Below, one piece after another: positions 43,899 through 52,235 of a stretch of 64,000 nucleotides of DNA (positions are counted from its first letter, which is position 1; each line of letters begins with the position of its first letter). Where the stretch lies: positions 1 to 64,000 of the forward strand of contig NZ_JAGTJJ010000053.1 of NCBI RefSeq assembly GCF_028435365.1. The letters are read 5' to 3'. The notes under the pieces are model-generated. The model was not told where the DNA came from. It saw nothing but the letters and a program-made list of their open reading frames with translations, and made no database searches. The translations under genes were made by a program, and so were the position numbers. This DNA comes from Polyangium jinanense. GTDB taxonomy: Bacteria > Myxococcota > Polyangia > Polyangiales > Polyangiaceae.

Positions 43899-45299
43899 CC
43901 GCCGCTCCACCGAGATCTCGAGCGCCTTCGAGGGCGTGATCGTGATCCCCCGGATCTCGGCCTGGGCATTCGACCCGGGCGTGATCCGGAGCTCCACGCG
44001 TTCGAGGATCCGCCCGAGCACGATCCGCATTTCGACGCCGGCGAACGCCATCCCGAGGCAGGTCCGCCTTCCGCCGCCGAACGGGAAAAAATGGTTCGTC
44101 GGGGCCGCGCCGGGCTCGAGGAACCGCTCGGGCCGGAAGCGCGCGGGGTCGCCCCACGTATCCGTGCGCCGGTGCGCGAGGGCGACGCAAGCCCACACGA
44201 TCGTGTCCGACGGGATCTCGTACTCGCGAATGCGCATCGGGCGCCTCAGATGGCGGCCCACCGCCGGCGCGATCGGCGTGATGCGCATCGCCTCCTTGAT
44301 GCACGCGTCGAGATAAACGAGCTCACCCGCGCGCGCCGGATCGAAAGGGTTGTCCCCGAAGACACGTTTCCTCTCGGCGCGGATCTCGGCGAGCACCTCC
44401 GGCCGCGAGAGCACGTGCCAGAGCGCCCAGGTGAGCGAATTCGCCGTGGTCTCGTGGCCCCCGACGAGCAACGTGACGAGCTCGTCCTGCACGTGCTCCA
44501 TGTCCATGAGCCCGCCGTCCTCGTAACGGGCCTCCGAGAGCAAGGCGAGCACGTCGGAGCGCCCCGCGGTGCCCTCTTTGCGGCAGCGCTCGACGTCCTC
44601 GCGCAGGTATTCGAGCACCTCGGCCTTGGCCGCGCCCCATTTCTCCCACGGGAGCAAGGGCCGCCGCGGCACGGGCCCGCCCGCGAGGCGACGGCGCACG
44701 ACCGTGTCGAGCATGGCGCGCACGCGGTTCGCATTGAGGAGCGCCGAGGCGAAAAAAAGCGCCGGCGTCATGGCCCCATTGAGCCACGTGAGCAGCGGGC
44801 CACGAATACGCGCCGCGCGCTTGTCGTCTTCTGCGCCGAAGACGCATCGAAGAATGACGTCGAGCGTGATGTCCTGCAGCTCGCTGTGAATGGCGAGCTC
44901 GGCGCCGGGCTTCCAGCGATCGACGACGCGGTCCGTGCACGCGCACATCGAGGCGGCATAACTGCGCAATCGCTCGCCGTGCAGGTGCGGCATCATGAGC
45001 TGGCGCTCGCGGTGGTGCCGATCGCCGTCGAGGAAGAGCAGCGAGTTCTCGCCGATGTTCATCGGGAACGATTGCTTGCCCTGGGCATAATCGTCGGGCT
45101 TGAGCGCGAAGATCTGCCGCACGATCGCGGGATCGCTGCTGACCACGCGCGGCGGGTCGCCGGGCAAACGTAACGTGAATACGTCGCCGTAGCGGCGGAC
45201 GCAGTCTTCGAGATAGGCGTAAGGGTCGCGGCCGAAGCGCATCGCCTGGAGGAAAGGCGGCTCCTCGGGTCCCGGGGGAAGCGGTGAGCGCGTCTGCAT
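43878..45299 (-). CDS. Cytochrome P450
   Basis: 473 residues with GAGG before the ATG. Soluble, no membrane anchor. The I-helix oxygen-activation motif is GGHETTANSLTW, the K-helix ExxR is in IKEAMRI, the PERF region is in RFRPERFLEPG, and the heme loop FFPFGGGRRTCLGMAF carries Cys414. It is closest in style to the CYP class of myxobacterial and actinobacterial biosynthesis that accepts fatty or terpenoid substrates, but substrate cannot be read. No ferredoxin is adjacent. An operon is not obvious; the kinase gene to the right is divergent. Confidence 0.95.
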   Translation of the reverse strand: MQTRSPLPPGPEEPPFLQAMRFGRDPYAYLEDCVRRYGDVFTLRLPGDPPRVVSSDPAIVRQIFALKPDDYAQGKQSFPMNIGENSLLFLDGDRHHRERQLMMPHLHGERLRSYAASMCACTDRVVDRWKPGAELAIHSELQDITLDVILRCVFGAEDDKRAARIRGPLLTWLNGAMTPALFFASALLNANRVRAMLDTVVRRRLAGGPVPRRPLLPWEKWGAAKAEVLEYLREDVERCRKEGTAGRSDVLALLSEARYEDGGLMDMEHVQDELVTLLVGGHETTANSLTWALWHVLSRPEVLAEIRAERKRVFGDNPFDPARAGELVYLDACIKEAMRITPIAPAVGRHLRRPMRIREYEIPSDTIVWACVALAHRRTDTWGDPARFRPERFLEPGAAPTNHFFPFGGGRRTCLGMAFAGVEMRIVLGRILERVELRITPGSNAQAEIRGITITPSKALEISVERRLPSRSS

Positions 45300-45444
45300 G
45301 GGTCCTCAGGGTAGCCGAAGCCTCCGCCTTCGTCCCCCCGAGGGGACCGGTGGACCCCGGGCCTGTTCGTCGCCGTCCGAGACCGAATAAGCGAAAGCTT
45401 CCCCTTCCCCCGGTGCTCGCCTTCGCGTTATCCTCGGCACCTGC

Positions 45445-47409
45445 ATGGCGTCTGCTGCTCTCGCCGATCCCTTCGCCTGGGTGGGCCAAACCATCGACGG
45501 CAAGTTCCGCATCGAGGCGGTCGTCGGCGAAGGCGGGTTCGGCATCGTGTACCGCGCCCAGCACCTCGGGCTCGGCGAGCCGGTCGCCGTCAAGTGCCTG
45601 AAGATTCCCCCTACCCTCGCCCCGGACGAACGCGAACGTTTCCAGCAGAGCTTCCTCGAAGAAGGGCGCCTGCTCCGCAAGCTCTCGCGCGCCACACCTT
45701 CGGTCGTCCAGGCCCTCGACGTCGGCGCGGCCGTCGCCCCGAGCGGGGTCTGGGCGCCGTATCTCGTGCTCGAATGGCTCCACGGCGAGACACTCGAAGC
45801 ATTCCTCGCGCGCCGGAACGCGGACAAACAGGGAGGCATGCCCCTCGCCGACGCCGCGGCGCTGCTCGAACCCGCGGCGCTCGCGCTCGCCGCGGCGCAC
45901 GACGAGGGCATCGCGCATCGAGACATCAAACCCGCGAACCTCTTCCTGAGCGACGTGGGGGGCGCAGCCCCGCACACCCCCGCCGGCGCGCCCACGATGA
46001 AGGTGCTCGATTTCGGCATCGCCAAGGTCATCGCCGACAATGCCTCGATCACCCGCGCGATGGAGCAGACCGGGCACGCGCCGTCGATTTTCACGCCCTT
46101 TTATGGTGCGCCCGAGCAATTCAATCGGAGGTTCGGCGCGACCGGGCCGTGGACCGACGTGTATGCGCTCGCGCTCGTGCTCGTCGAGCTCTGCTCGGGC
46201 AAAAGCGCGCTCGTCGGCGACGACGTCACGCAGCTCTACATCGCCACGACCGACGTCTCGCTCCGGCCCACGCCCCGCACCCACGGCGTACGCACGAGCC
46301 ACGCCATCGAGGCCGTCTTCCAGAAGGCGCTCGCAATCGAGCCACGCGGCCGATACACCTCGGCGCGGCTGTTCTGGGACGCGCTGCGCGAGGCGCTCCC
46401 CTCGCCCATCGAGGACGACGCGCCGGGCACCACCGTGGTCCGCGGAGACATCCACGATTCGCTCACGACCTCGCCCCAGATCACCGAAGCCCGCACGAGC
46501 AAACCCGTCTCCTCGCGGCGCTCTCTTTTCGCGGCGACCGGCGCATTCATGTTCGTCGCGGCCGCGCTCACGGCGTCCTTCGTGATCAAGAATCGAGGCG
46601 AGATCGAGCCCATTCCGACGGTCTCCCGCATGGGCCCCGAGTTTGGCCACGTGGAGCTCCCGAGCCCGACGGCGGACATGGTCCTCGTGCCCGCAGGCAG
46701 CTTCACGATGGGGCACGCGAAGGAAGGCAAAACCGAAAAACCGGCGCACACCGTGACGATCTCGAAGCCGTTTTACATCGACCGCACCGAGGTCGCAGCG
46801 GAGGAGTACACGCGCTGCGTGGCCGCGGGGAAATGCACGCGGAGCGGCGTGCACGGGCCAGGCGTGGACGAGGCCGACGCCACGAAGTTCGCGCCCTTCT
46901 GCACGGAGCCCGATCCGGCGAAGGCGCGCCACCCCATCAATTGCATCGACCAAGGGCAGGCGGCAAAGCTCTGCGCATTCCTCGGCAAACGATTGCCGAC
47001 GGAGGCCGAATGGGAATACGCCGCGCGTGGCAAGGACGAGCGTCTCTATCCCTGGGGCGAGGAGCCCGCCACGTGCACGCTCGGCAATTTCTCGCGCGCG
47101 GCGGGCCAGTGCCCAGGACGAGCGAAAGGCACGATGCCCGTGGGCTCGTTCCCCGATCACGCAAGCCCCTTCGGCGCGCTCGACATGGCCGGCAACGTCT
47201 GGGAATGGGTCGCGGACGCCTTCGATCCGGGCGCCTACACCAAAGCCGAGCGCAAGGACCCACTCGTTCCCACAGGCGCGAAGGGCGTGATCCGCGGCGG
47301 CTCCTGGGATTTCGTGTCGAGCGCCGCTAAGACGACGACACGGTACGCATTCGACCGCGCCACGGGCCACGTCAGCACGGGCGTGCGTTGCGCGAAGGCC
47401 GCAGACTGA
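45445..47409 (+). CDS. Membrane Ser/Thr kinase fused to a SUMF1 (formylglycine-type) domain
   Basis: 654 residues. Cytosolic PknB-type kinase (about 18-290): Gly loop GEGGFGIVYRA, Lys50 in VAVKCLK, catalytic HRDIKPANLF (158-167), DFGIAK (189-194), FYGAPEQF. A membrane helix (about 355-378) is followed by an extracytoplasmic SUMF1/FGE-sulfatase domain (about 400-654; MVLVPAGSFTMG, RLPTEAEWEYAARG, DMAGNVWEWVADAF, IRGGSWDF). Such domains may sense ligands or act as binding folds; the copper-site cysteines of true FGE are not evident at the usual place, so catalysis is doubtful. TATCCT lies 10 bases before the ATG. Confidence 0.92.
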   Translation: MASAALADPFAWVGQTIDGKFRIEAVVGEGGFGIVYRAQHLGLGEPVAVKCLKIPPTLAPDERERFQQSFLEEGRLLRKLSRATPSVVQALDVGAAVAPSGVWAPYLVLEWLHGETLEAFLARRNADKQGGMPLADAAALLEPAALALAAAHDEGIAHRDIKPANLFLSDVGGAAPHTPAGAPTMKVLDFGIAKVIADNASITRAMEQTGHAPSIFTPFYGAPEQFNRRFGATGPWTDVYALALVLVELCSGKSALVGDDVTQLYIATTDVSLRPTPRTHGVRTSHAIEAVFQKALAIEPRGRYTSARLFWDALREALPSPIEDDAPGTTVVRGDIHDSLTTSPQITEARTSKPVSSRRSLFAATGAFMFVAAALTASFVIKNRGEIEPIPTVSRMGPEFGHVELPSPTADMVLVPAGSFTMGHAKEGKTEKPAHTVTISKPFYIDRTEVAAEEYTRCVAAGKCTRSGVHGPGVDEADATKFAPFCTEPDPAKARHPINCIDQGQAAKLCAFLGKRLPTEAEWEYAARGKDERLYPWGEEPATCTLGNFSRAAGQCPGRAKGTMPVGSFPDHASPFGALDMAGNVWEWVADAFDPGAYTKAERKDPLVPTGAKGVIRGGSWDFVSSAAKTTTRYAFDRATGHVSTGVRCAKAAD

Positions 47410-47525
47410 AGCGGCCGATCTTTCGGCACGGCTGCCAACGTGTTGGAGAGCTGCCGACGCATTGGAGGCTTCCTTGCGCCGCTTCCCTTTCGCACCTACG
47501 AAAAGACGCGAAAGAGGAGGCGAAC

Positions 47526-48119
47526 ATGGCCATCATCCCGGCGAAGTACACGGCGAAAGATTATTCGGCGCTCAAGGGTCTGCAGGGCATCACCGACGAT
47601 CAGGTCGCCGTCCACCTCACGCTTTACAATGGATACGTCACGCGCTCGAACAAGCTGAACGAGACGCTCGCGTCGATGGTCGCCGAGAACAAGGCGAGCA
47701 CGTTCGAGTACAACGAGCTGAAACGCCGCGCAGGCTGGGAGATCAACGGCGTCCTGCTCCACGAGTATTACTTCGACAACCTCACGGCAAAGGCCACGGA
47801 CGGCAAGGACTCGCGGTTCGCCGAGGCCATCGCGCGCCAGTACGGCAGCTTCGACGACTGGAAGAAGGACTTCCTCGGCGTCGCCAAGATGCCAGGCGTC
47901 GGCTGGGCCATCACGTATTTCGACCCCACGCGCGGCCAATTCGACAATTACTGGATCGACCGCCACGACGTCGGCCACCCCGCAGGCCACCGCCCGATCG
48001 TGGTGCTCGACCTCTGGGAGCACGCCTGGAGCGCGTACCTCAAGCCCACCGAGCGCGCGAAGTACCTCGAGGACTTCTTCGCGAACGTGAGCTGGAGCGT
48101 CGTCGACGGGCGGCTCTGA
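47526..48119 (+). CDS. sodB: Iron/manganese superoxide dismutase
   Basis: 197 residues with a perfect AGGAGG ribosome site. The four metal ligands align with the Fe/Mn-SOD pattern: His in QVAVHLTLYNGYV, His in LLHEYYFDNL, and Asp/His in VLDLWEHAWSAYL. The usual HYGKHHxxYV helix is altered to HLTLYNGYV: the first His and the gateway Tyr remain, but the His-His pair is lost. Repeat copy D follows directly after the stop. Metal preference cannot be decided from the sequence. Confidence 0.92.
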   Translation: MAIIPAKYTAKDYSALKGLQGITDDQVAVHLTLYNGYVTRSNKLNETLASMVAENKASTFEYNELKRRAGWEINGVLLHEYYFDNLTAKATDGKDSRFAEAIARQYGSFDDWKKDFLGVAKMPGVGWAITYFDPTRGQFDNYWIDRHDVGHPAGHRPIVVLDLWEHAWSAYLKPTERAKYLEDFFANVSWSVVDGRL

Positions 48120-48129
48120 TGGCGTAGCG

Positions 48130-48230
48130 CCGGGGTTTCACCCCGGGCCCGACCAGGGGTTGTCCACCCCTGGACCCGGACCAGCGCAAGCGCTGGACTG
48201 TTGGTGCATCGGCCGCGATGCGGCCGATGC
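48130..48230. repeat. Dispersed structured repeat, copy D (half-length, diverged stem)
   Basis: One arm only, between convergent sodB and a lipoprotein gene. Modules in order: CCGGGG/CCCCGG (48130-48146), CCAGGGG/CCCCTGG (48153-48173), CCAGCGC-AA-GCGCTGG (48181-48196), then GCATCGGCCGC-GAT-GCGGCCGATGC (48206-48230). The last stem replaces the GATGAACTGCGC stem of the other copies with a different sequence but keeps length and GAT loop. It ends 8 bp before the lipoprotein stop. Confidence 0.85.
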
Positions 48231-48238
48231 AAAGACAT

Positions 48239-48703
48239 TCAGGGCTCGGCCGGGGGCAAACCCACGCGGAGCATGGCCTTGTTCGGCACGGTCTCCACGA
48301 GGCCGACCCAGACCCCCGTCGCCTGCTGATAACACACCTTCCCGCCCGGCAATTCACGCCCGAGGCTGACGTCTTTCGTCTCGCTCCCGTGACGCACCGT
48401 GACCCGCGCCATGGCGAGGTTCCGATCCGCGGCAACGGGCGTGTATTTGACCTCCCGCACCGTGATCTCCACGCCTTGCTCGAAAGCAAAGGCCTTGTTC
48501 ACCTCGACGGCCACGCCAGCGAGCGGCGCCTTGCCCGGGTCCTTTGCGGGGCCAAGCCAGCGCACGTTCTGCACGACGGGCGGCTGCGGGCCCTCGCATT
48601 CCATCGACGCCTGCGTGGGCGCATCCGGGCCGTCCAGCGTGGCCTCCGAGGCCCCGCATCCGAGGAGACCGATCCCGAGCATTGCCGCGAAAAACCCCCG
48701 CAT
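48239..48703 (-). CDS. Small lipoprotein of unknown function
   Basis: 154 residues from the ATG at 48703 behind GGAGGAAC. Signal peptide ending in LLGCG (Cys16), then a beta-rich domain (about 40-154; VRWLGPAKDP, VAVEVNKAFAFEQGVEITVREVK in part, VTVRHGSETKDVSLGRELPGG, VGLVETVPNKAMLRVG). Two further Cys could form a disulfide. No named family was recognised. It is the last gene before repeat copy D and is 26 bp downstream of the phosphotransferase gene, so probably in that operon. Confidence 0.82.
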   Translation of the reverse strand: MRGFFAAMLGIGLLGCGASEATLDGPDAPTQASMECEGPQPPVVQNVRWLGPAKDPGKAPLAGVAVEVNKAFAFEQGVEITVREVKYTPVAADRNLAMARVTVRHGSETKDVSLGRELPGGKVCYQQATGVWVGLVETVPNKAMLRVGLPPAEP

Positions 48704-48729
48704 GATGTTCCTCCGTGCTCCCATGATGA

Positions 48730-49809
48730 CTAGCCCGCGCGAACCCCGGCGATGTTGCATCCAAGATCGGCCAGCGCAAAAACCGCGGCCCCAAAAGCGC
48801 CCGCGCTCTCCGAGCTCGCGTTGCCTTGCAAGCTGCGCTTGTAGACGCCCTGCGCGATCGCCGCCAACCGAAAAATGCCGAACGCCATGAAATAAGGCCA
48901 GTCCTCGATCTCGCCCCGGCCCGTGAGCTTGCAATACATCTCGACGAGCCCCTTCTCGTCGGGAATGCCAAGCGCCCCGAAATCCGCACCGACGAGGCTG
49001 CCGCGCCCCGGCAGCGCGAGGTGATACCCCATGCAGAGATACGCGAGATCACTCACCGGATGCCCCAGCGTCGAGAGCTCCCAGTCGATGAGCGCGAGCG
49101 CGCGAGGCTCGTTCGCCGCGATGATCACGTTGTCGATGCGATAATCGCCGTGGACGAGCGTGGTCTCGTCATGCTTGGGCGCGCTCTTTCCGAGGAAGGC
49201 CATGAGCGCCTCCATCGCGGGCACATCACCCGTGCGCGAGGCCTCGTACTGGCGCGACCAGCGCTGCACCTGGCGCGGGACGAACCCGCCGACCTTGCCA
49301 TAATCGCCAAGGCCAACGGCCGCGTAATCCACGCGGTGGAGGGCGGCGAGCGCGCGGACGAGGTCGTCGTAGATCGCGCGGCGTTCGTCCGGGCCGCTCG
49401 TCCCCGGAAGCTGCGGATCCCAGAAGATCCTGCCCGGGACGTGGCGCATGACGAAAAACGGTGTGCCGATCACGGCCGGATCCTCGCAGAGCGCGAGGGC
49501 GTCGGGCACGGGTACGTCCGAGCCGGCGAGCGCGCGCATGACGCGGTATTCGCGCTCGACCGCGTGCGCCGAAGGCAGGAGCTCCCCCGGCGGCTTCTTG
49601 CGCAGAACGAGCTCGACGTCTCCATCGGGGCCCGAAAAGCCGATCCAGTACGTCGGGTTCGACTGACCGCCCTGGAACTGGAGCGCGGTGACCACGCCGC
49701 CGCCGCGACACGCGTCGACGTTCGCCGCGAGCCAGCGCGCGAGCGAGGGTTCGTCGAGGCGGTGGGCTTCACGCGGAGGGCGGGCGCTCTTCGGCGGGAC
49801 GAGAGGCAT
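48730..49809 (-). CDS. Aminoglycoside-phosphotransferase-fold kinase (APH family)
   Basis: 359 residues. Kinase-like fold: GGQSNPTYWIGF nucleotide loop, VLRKKPPGELLPSAHAVEREY in part (Lys and Glu), catalytic VHGDYRIDNVII with the HGD Asp, and metal-binding ALIDWELSTLGHP. This variant matches the ACAD10/YcbJ-like subfamily linked to acyl-CoA metabolism rather than drug resistance. TATAAG on the minus strand ends 9 bases before the ATG without a ribosome site, suggesting leaderless expression even though it lies 53 bp downstream of the GST gene. Confidence 0.88.
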   Translation of the reverse strand: MPLVPPKSARPPREAHRLDEPSLARWLAANVDACRGGGVVTALQFQGGQSNPTYWIGFSGPDGDVELVLRKKPPGELLPSAHAVEREYRVMRALAGSDVPVPDALALCEDPAVIGTPFFVMRHVPGRIFWDPQLPGTSGPDERRAIYDDLVRALAALHRVDYAAVGLGDYGKVGGFVPRQVQRWSRQYEASRTGDVPAMEALMAFLGKSAPKHDETTLVHGDYRIDNVIIAANEPRALALIDWELSTLGHPVSDLAYLCMGYHLALPGRGSLVGADFGALGIPDEKGLVEMYCKLTGRGEIEDWPYFMAFGIFRLAAIAQGVYKRSLQGNASSESAGAFGAAVFALADLGCNIAGVRAG

Positions 49810-49818
49810 GGCGAGGGG

Positions 49819-49824
49819 CTTATA
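49819..49824 (-). promoter_or_regulatory. Possible -10 element of a leaderless gene
   Basis: TATAAG on the minus strand ends 9 bases before the ATG at 49809, with no Shine-Dalgarno sequence between. Confidence 0.4.
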
Positions 49825-49862
49825 ACACGAACGCCCCCGCCGTCGTCGATTGGAAAGAGGGC

Positions 49863-50516
49863 TCAGCCGCGGCGTTTTGCCATGAGCTGGGCAAACGCCT
49901 CGCGGCTGTCTTCGCGGACCCGCGCGACGTGCGGCCGCTGGCCGATCCTCTCGACGTACGCAACGACCTGGGGCACCTCGGCGAAGACGTCCGCGCCGAA
50001 CACGCGCTGGGTGGCCAGCGAGACGAGCGGGTAGTGCACGGCCACCGCGCAGTCGGCGAGGGTGAACGCGGAGCCGGCGACGAACGGATCGAACTTCGCG
50101 AGCTGCAAGAAGGCCCGGACGCCCTTGGCGAGATCGGCCTTGATCGCGGCCTTGGCCTCGTCGGTGAGCGAAGCGCCCATGAACGCAGAAGGGTAGGTAC
50201 GCCGCGCGACGAGCTCGATGTTGAGCTCGAAGATCTGGATGAGTTCGCGGACCTTGGCGCGGGCGAACGGATCACGCGGATAGAGAGGGTTGTCCGGGTA
50301 CACCTCCTCCAGGTACTCGCAGATCACCTGCGACTCGCAGACGACGCCGTGCGGCGTCTCCAGGACGGGCACCCGGCCCATGGGAGATCGCGCGAGATAC
50401 TCGGGATCCTGGGAGGGAAAACAGCTCGGATCCTCTTCGTGCGGGATGCCCTTCTCCAGGAGAGCGAGGCGGACCTTGTTGTGGTAATTGCTGATGCGAA
50501 AGCCGCAGAGCTTCAT
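49863..50516 (-). CDS. Glutathione S-transferase family protein
   Basis: 217 residues from the ATG at 50516. N-terminal thioredoxin-fold domain with ISNYHNKVRLALLEKGIPHE (in the position of the catalytic Ser/Tyr/Cys), RSPMGRVPVLETPHGVVCESQVICEYLEE with the cis-Pro and glutathione-binding Glu-Ser; C-terminal helical domain with FTLADCAVAVHYP. The active-site residue is probably Ser/Asn-type rather than Cys. It lies 54 bp after the WG-methyltransferase gene on the same strand and may be part of its operon. Substrate unknown. Confidence 0.9.
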   Translation of the reverse strand: MKLCGFRISNYHNKVRLALLEKGIPHEEDPSCFPSQDPEYLARSPMGRVPVLETPHGVVCESQVICEYLEEVYPDNPLYPRDPFARAKVRELIQIFELNIELVARRTYPSAFMGASLTDEAKAAIKADLAKGVRAFLQLAKFDPFVAGSAFTLADCAVAVHYPLVSLATQRVFGADVFAEVPQVVAYVERIGQRPHVARVREDSREAFAQLMAKRRG

Positions 50517-50570
50517 GCGTCGGATGATGGATCGGATGGGGGCTCCGTGGGAAGGGCCTACCAAGAGCCG

Positions 50571-52235
50571 TCAGGCGGGCGACGCCACGAGGATTTGCGG
50601 CAGGGACGGCGTCGCTTGCACGCGCGTGAGCTGGAGCCCCGCGGCGTCGAGGATTCGCTCGAAATCGTGGCGCGTCCGCTCACGGCCGCCCGTCACGGCA
50701 AGGAGGTGGAGGTCACAGAGCCCACCGCCGGGTCCGACTTCGTCGAGCACCATTTCCACGATGGCAATGCGGCCGCCTGGTTTTAATGCATCACGCGCGC
50801 GGGCGAGAAGGCGGATCGCGTCGGGGTCGTCCCAGTCGTGGAGCACACGCGCGAGGAGCACGACGTCGGCCGAGACAGGCCAGGGCTCGAAGAGGTTCGT
50901 TTCGACGAACCGAACGGAGGCCCTCGGCTCGGCTGCCGCCACGACGCCCGGGAGATCGAGCACGAGGACCTGGCTCGAAGGCCACGTCGCGGCGACGAGA
51001 GATGCAAGCGTGCCCGTGCCTCCGCCCGCGTCGACGACGACATCGCCGGCCTGAATGGGCAAACACGCAACCAGGGGCTCGTAATCGTACCGGGCGTAGC
51101 TCTCCAGCATGCGGTGGTGCGTGCGGCATCGTTCCGGCAAGCGCGCGACCTCGCGGAAGATGTCGTCGGGCCGATGGACCTCGGCGCGTAATGCCCTCGC
51201 GAGAGAGGTCCACCGCTCCCGGAGCGGTCCCGCGTATTCGAGCGCGGCGCCGGTGAGCGTGAGCGGATGATCCGCGCGGAGAAACGCGCCTTTGGGTGTG
51301 GCGATCCAGTCGCCGTCGGGTCGCCGCGTGGCCACGCCGAGTTCCGCGAGGGCCCGGAGCAAACGCCGCATCTTGTCGACGGGCGTCCCGCAATGCTCCG
51401 CGAGAGCGTTTTCCGTGCCGGGCAAACCGTCGAATACGCCGAGGGACACGGCCGCGGCGAGCGTATCCGTCCTCCAGTGCCCCACGAGGTCCGCGGAGAG
51501 CGCGGCGAAATCGGTCGCGCGGGCGGGCCGAATCTCCACGATCGTATCGCCTCGCTCGTCGATGACCTCGCGTCCCCCGTCGAATCGCTCGACGCGCGCC
51601 TGGCCATTGTAGAACGGCTCGACCGCCTCGAATCGGCGCGCGTACATGGCCCGCCCTCCCCGATCCACGTGCATCCACCCGGATTCGTCCCGCGCGCGGG
51701 CAAACCCCTTGTGGAACACGTCGAGGTCCACGAACCAGAGGCCATGCCAAAGCGTGCCGTCCGCGCGAACGTGGGTCGAACGCCCGTCCTCGGCCTGCAC
51801 CACGGCCGAGCCCTCGCGAAAATCGCCGGCATAACGCCATCGCGTCGCGGAAATCGGACGACCCCCGGGATCGAGGTGGCCGTAGAGCCCGCGATCGTCA
51901 CGGAAGGCGCATCGATCGTGCTGATAGTTCCCGCACCAGGCGTGACGGTCGTGATAGAGGTCGGTCCCCTCCGGCAGGATATGGTGCCATCCATCCCGCC
52001 CGCGCACGGCGGCTCGGCCCTCGTAAAAGCCGAACGTGCGCTCGAAGCGCCGCGGATATGCGGCCCGTCCAAACACGTCGATGTGAAAGGCCTCGTCCGC
52101 GCGGCGCACGGGCGCGAGGCCCGGCGCATGGAACGCGAGGACCTCGTCGAACCGCTCGTCGTAAAGGGGCTCGCCAGAGACGACGTGGTGCGTGCCCTCC
52201 TCGGCCACGCGCGCGCGTTGCCATTCCATCGTCAT
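50571..52235 (-). CDS. WG-repeat domain fused to an O-methyltransferase
   Basis: 554 residues; the ATG at 52235 overlaps the previous stop by 4 bp. Residues 1-235 are WG-type beta repeats (YPRRFERTFGFYEGRAAVRG, FREGSAVVQAEDG, GFARARDESGWMHVDRGG, YARRFEAVEPFYNGQARVE), likely a propeller or solenoid for binding. Residues 240-554 are a plant-OMT-like (Methyltransf_2) enzyme: dimerisation domain SLGVFDGLPGTENALAEHCG, SAM-binding VVDAGGGTGTLAS (401-413), VLDLPG, LARVLHDWDD with the catalytic-region His. It is coupled to a glycosyltransferase-radical SAM fusion. A natural-product or peptide tailoring role is plausible; substrate unknown. Confidence 0.88.
   Translation of the reverse strand: MTMEWQRARVAEEGTHHVVSGEPLYDERFDEVLAFHAPGLAPVRRADEAFHIDVFGRAAYPRRFERTFGFYEGRAAVRGRDGWHHILPEGTDLYHDRHAWCGNYQHDRCAFRDDRGLYGHLDPGGRPISATRWRYAGDFREGSAVVQAEDGRSTHVRADGTLWHGLWFVDLDVFHKGFARARDESGWMHVDRGGRAMYARRFEAVEPFYNGQARVERFDGGREVIDERGDTIVEIRPARATDFAALSADLVGHWRTDTLAAAVSLGVFDGLPGTENALAEHCGTPVDKMRRLLRALAELGVATRRPDGDWIATPKGAFLRADHPLTLTGAALEYAGPLRERWTSLARALRAEVHRPDDIFREVARLPERCRTHHRMLESYARYDYEPLVACLPIQAGDVVVDAGGGTGTLASLVAATWPSSQVLVLDLPGVVAAAEPRASVRFVETNLFEPWPVSADVVLLARVLHDWDDPDAIRLLARARDALKPGGRIAIVEMVLDEVGPGGGLCDLHLLAVTGGRERTRHDFERILDAAGLQLTRVQATPSLPQILVASPA

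Noticed and set aside
48730..49809. Aminoglycoside resistance kinase
   Set aside because: The HGDYRIDN/IDWELSTLGHP variant fits the acyl-CoA-linked APH subfamily, not drug-modifying enzymes.
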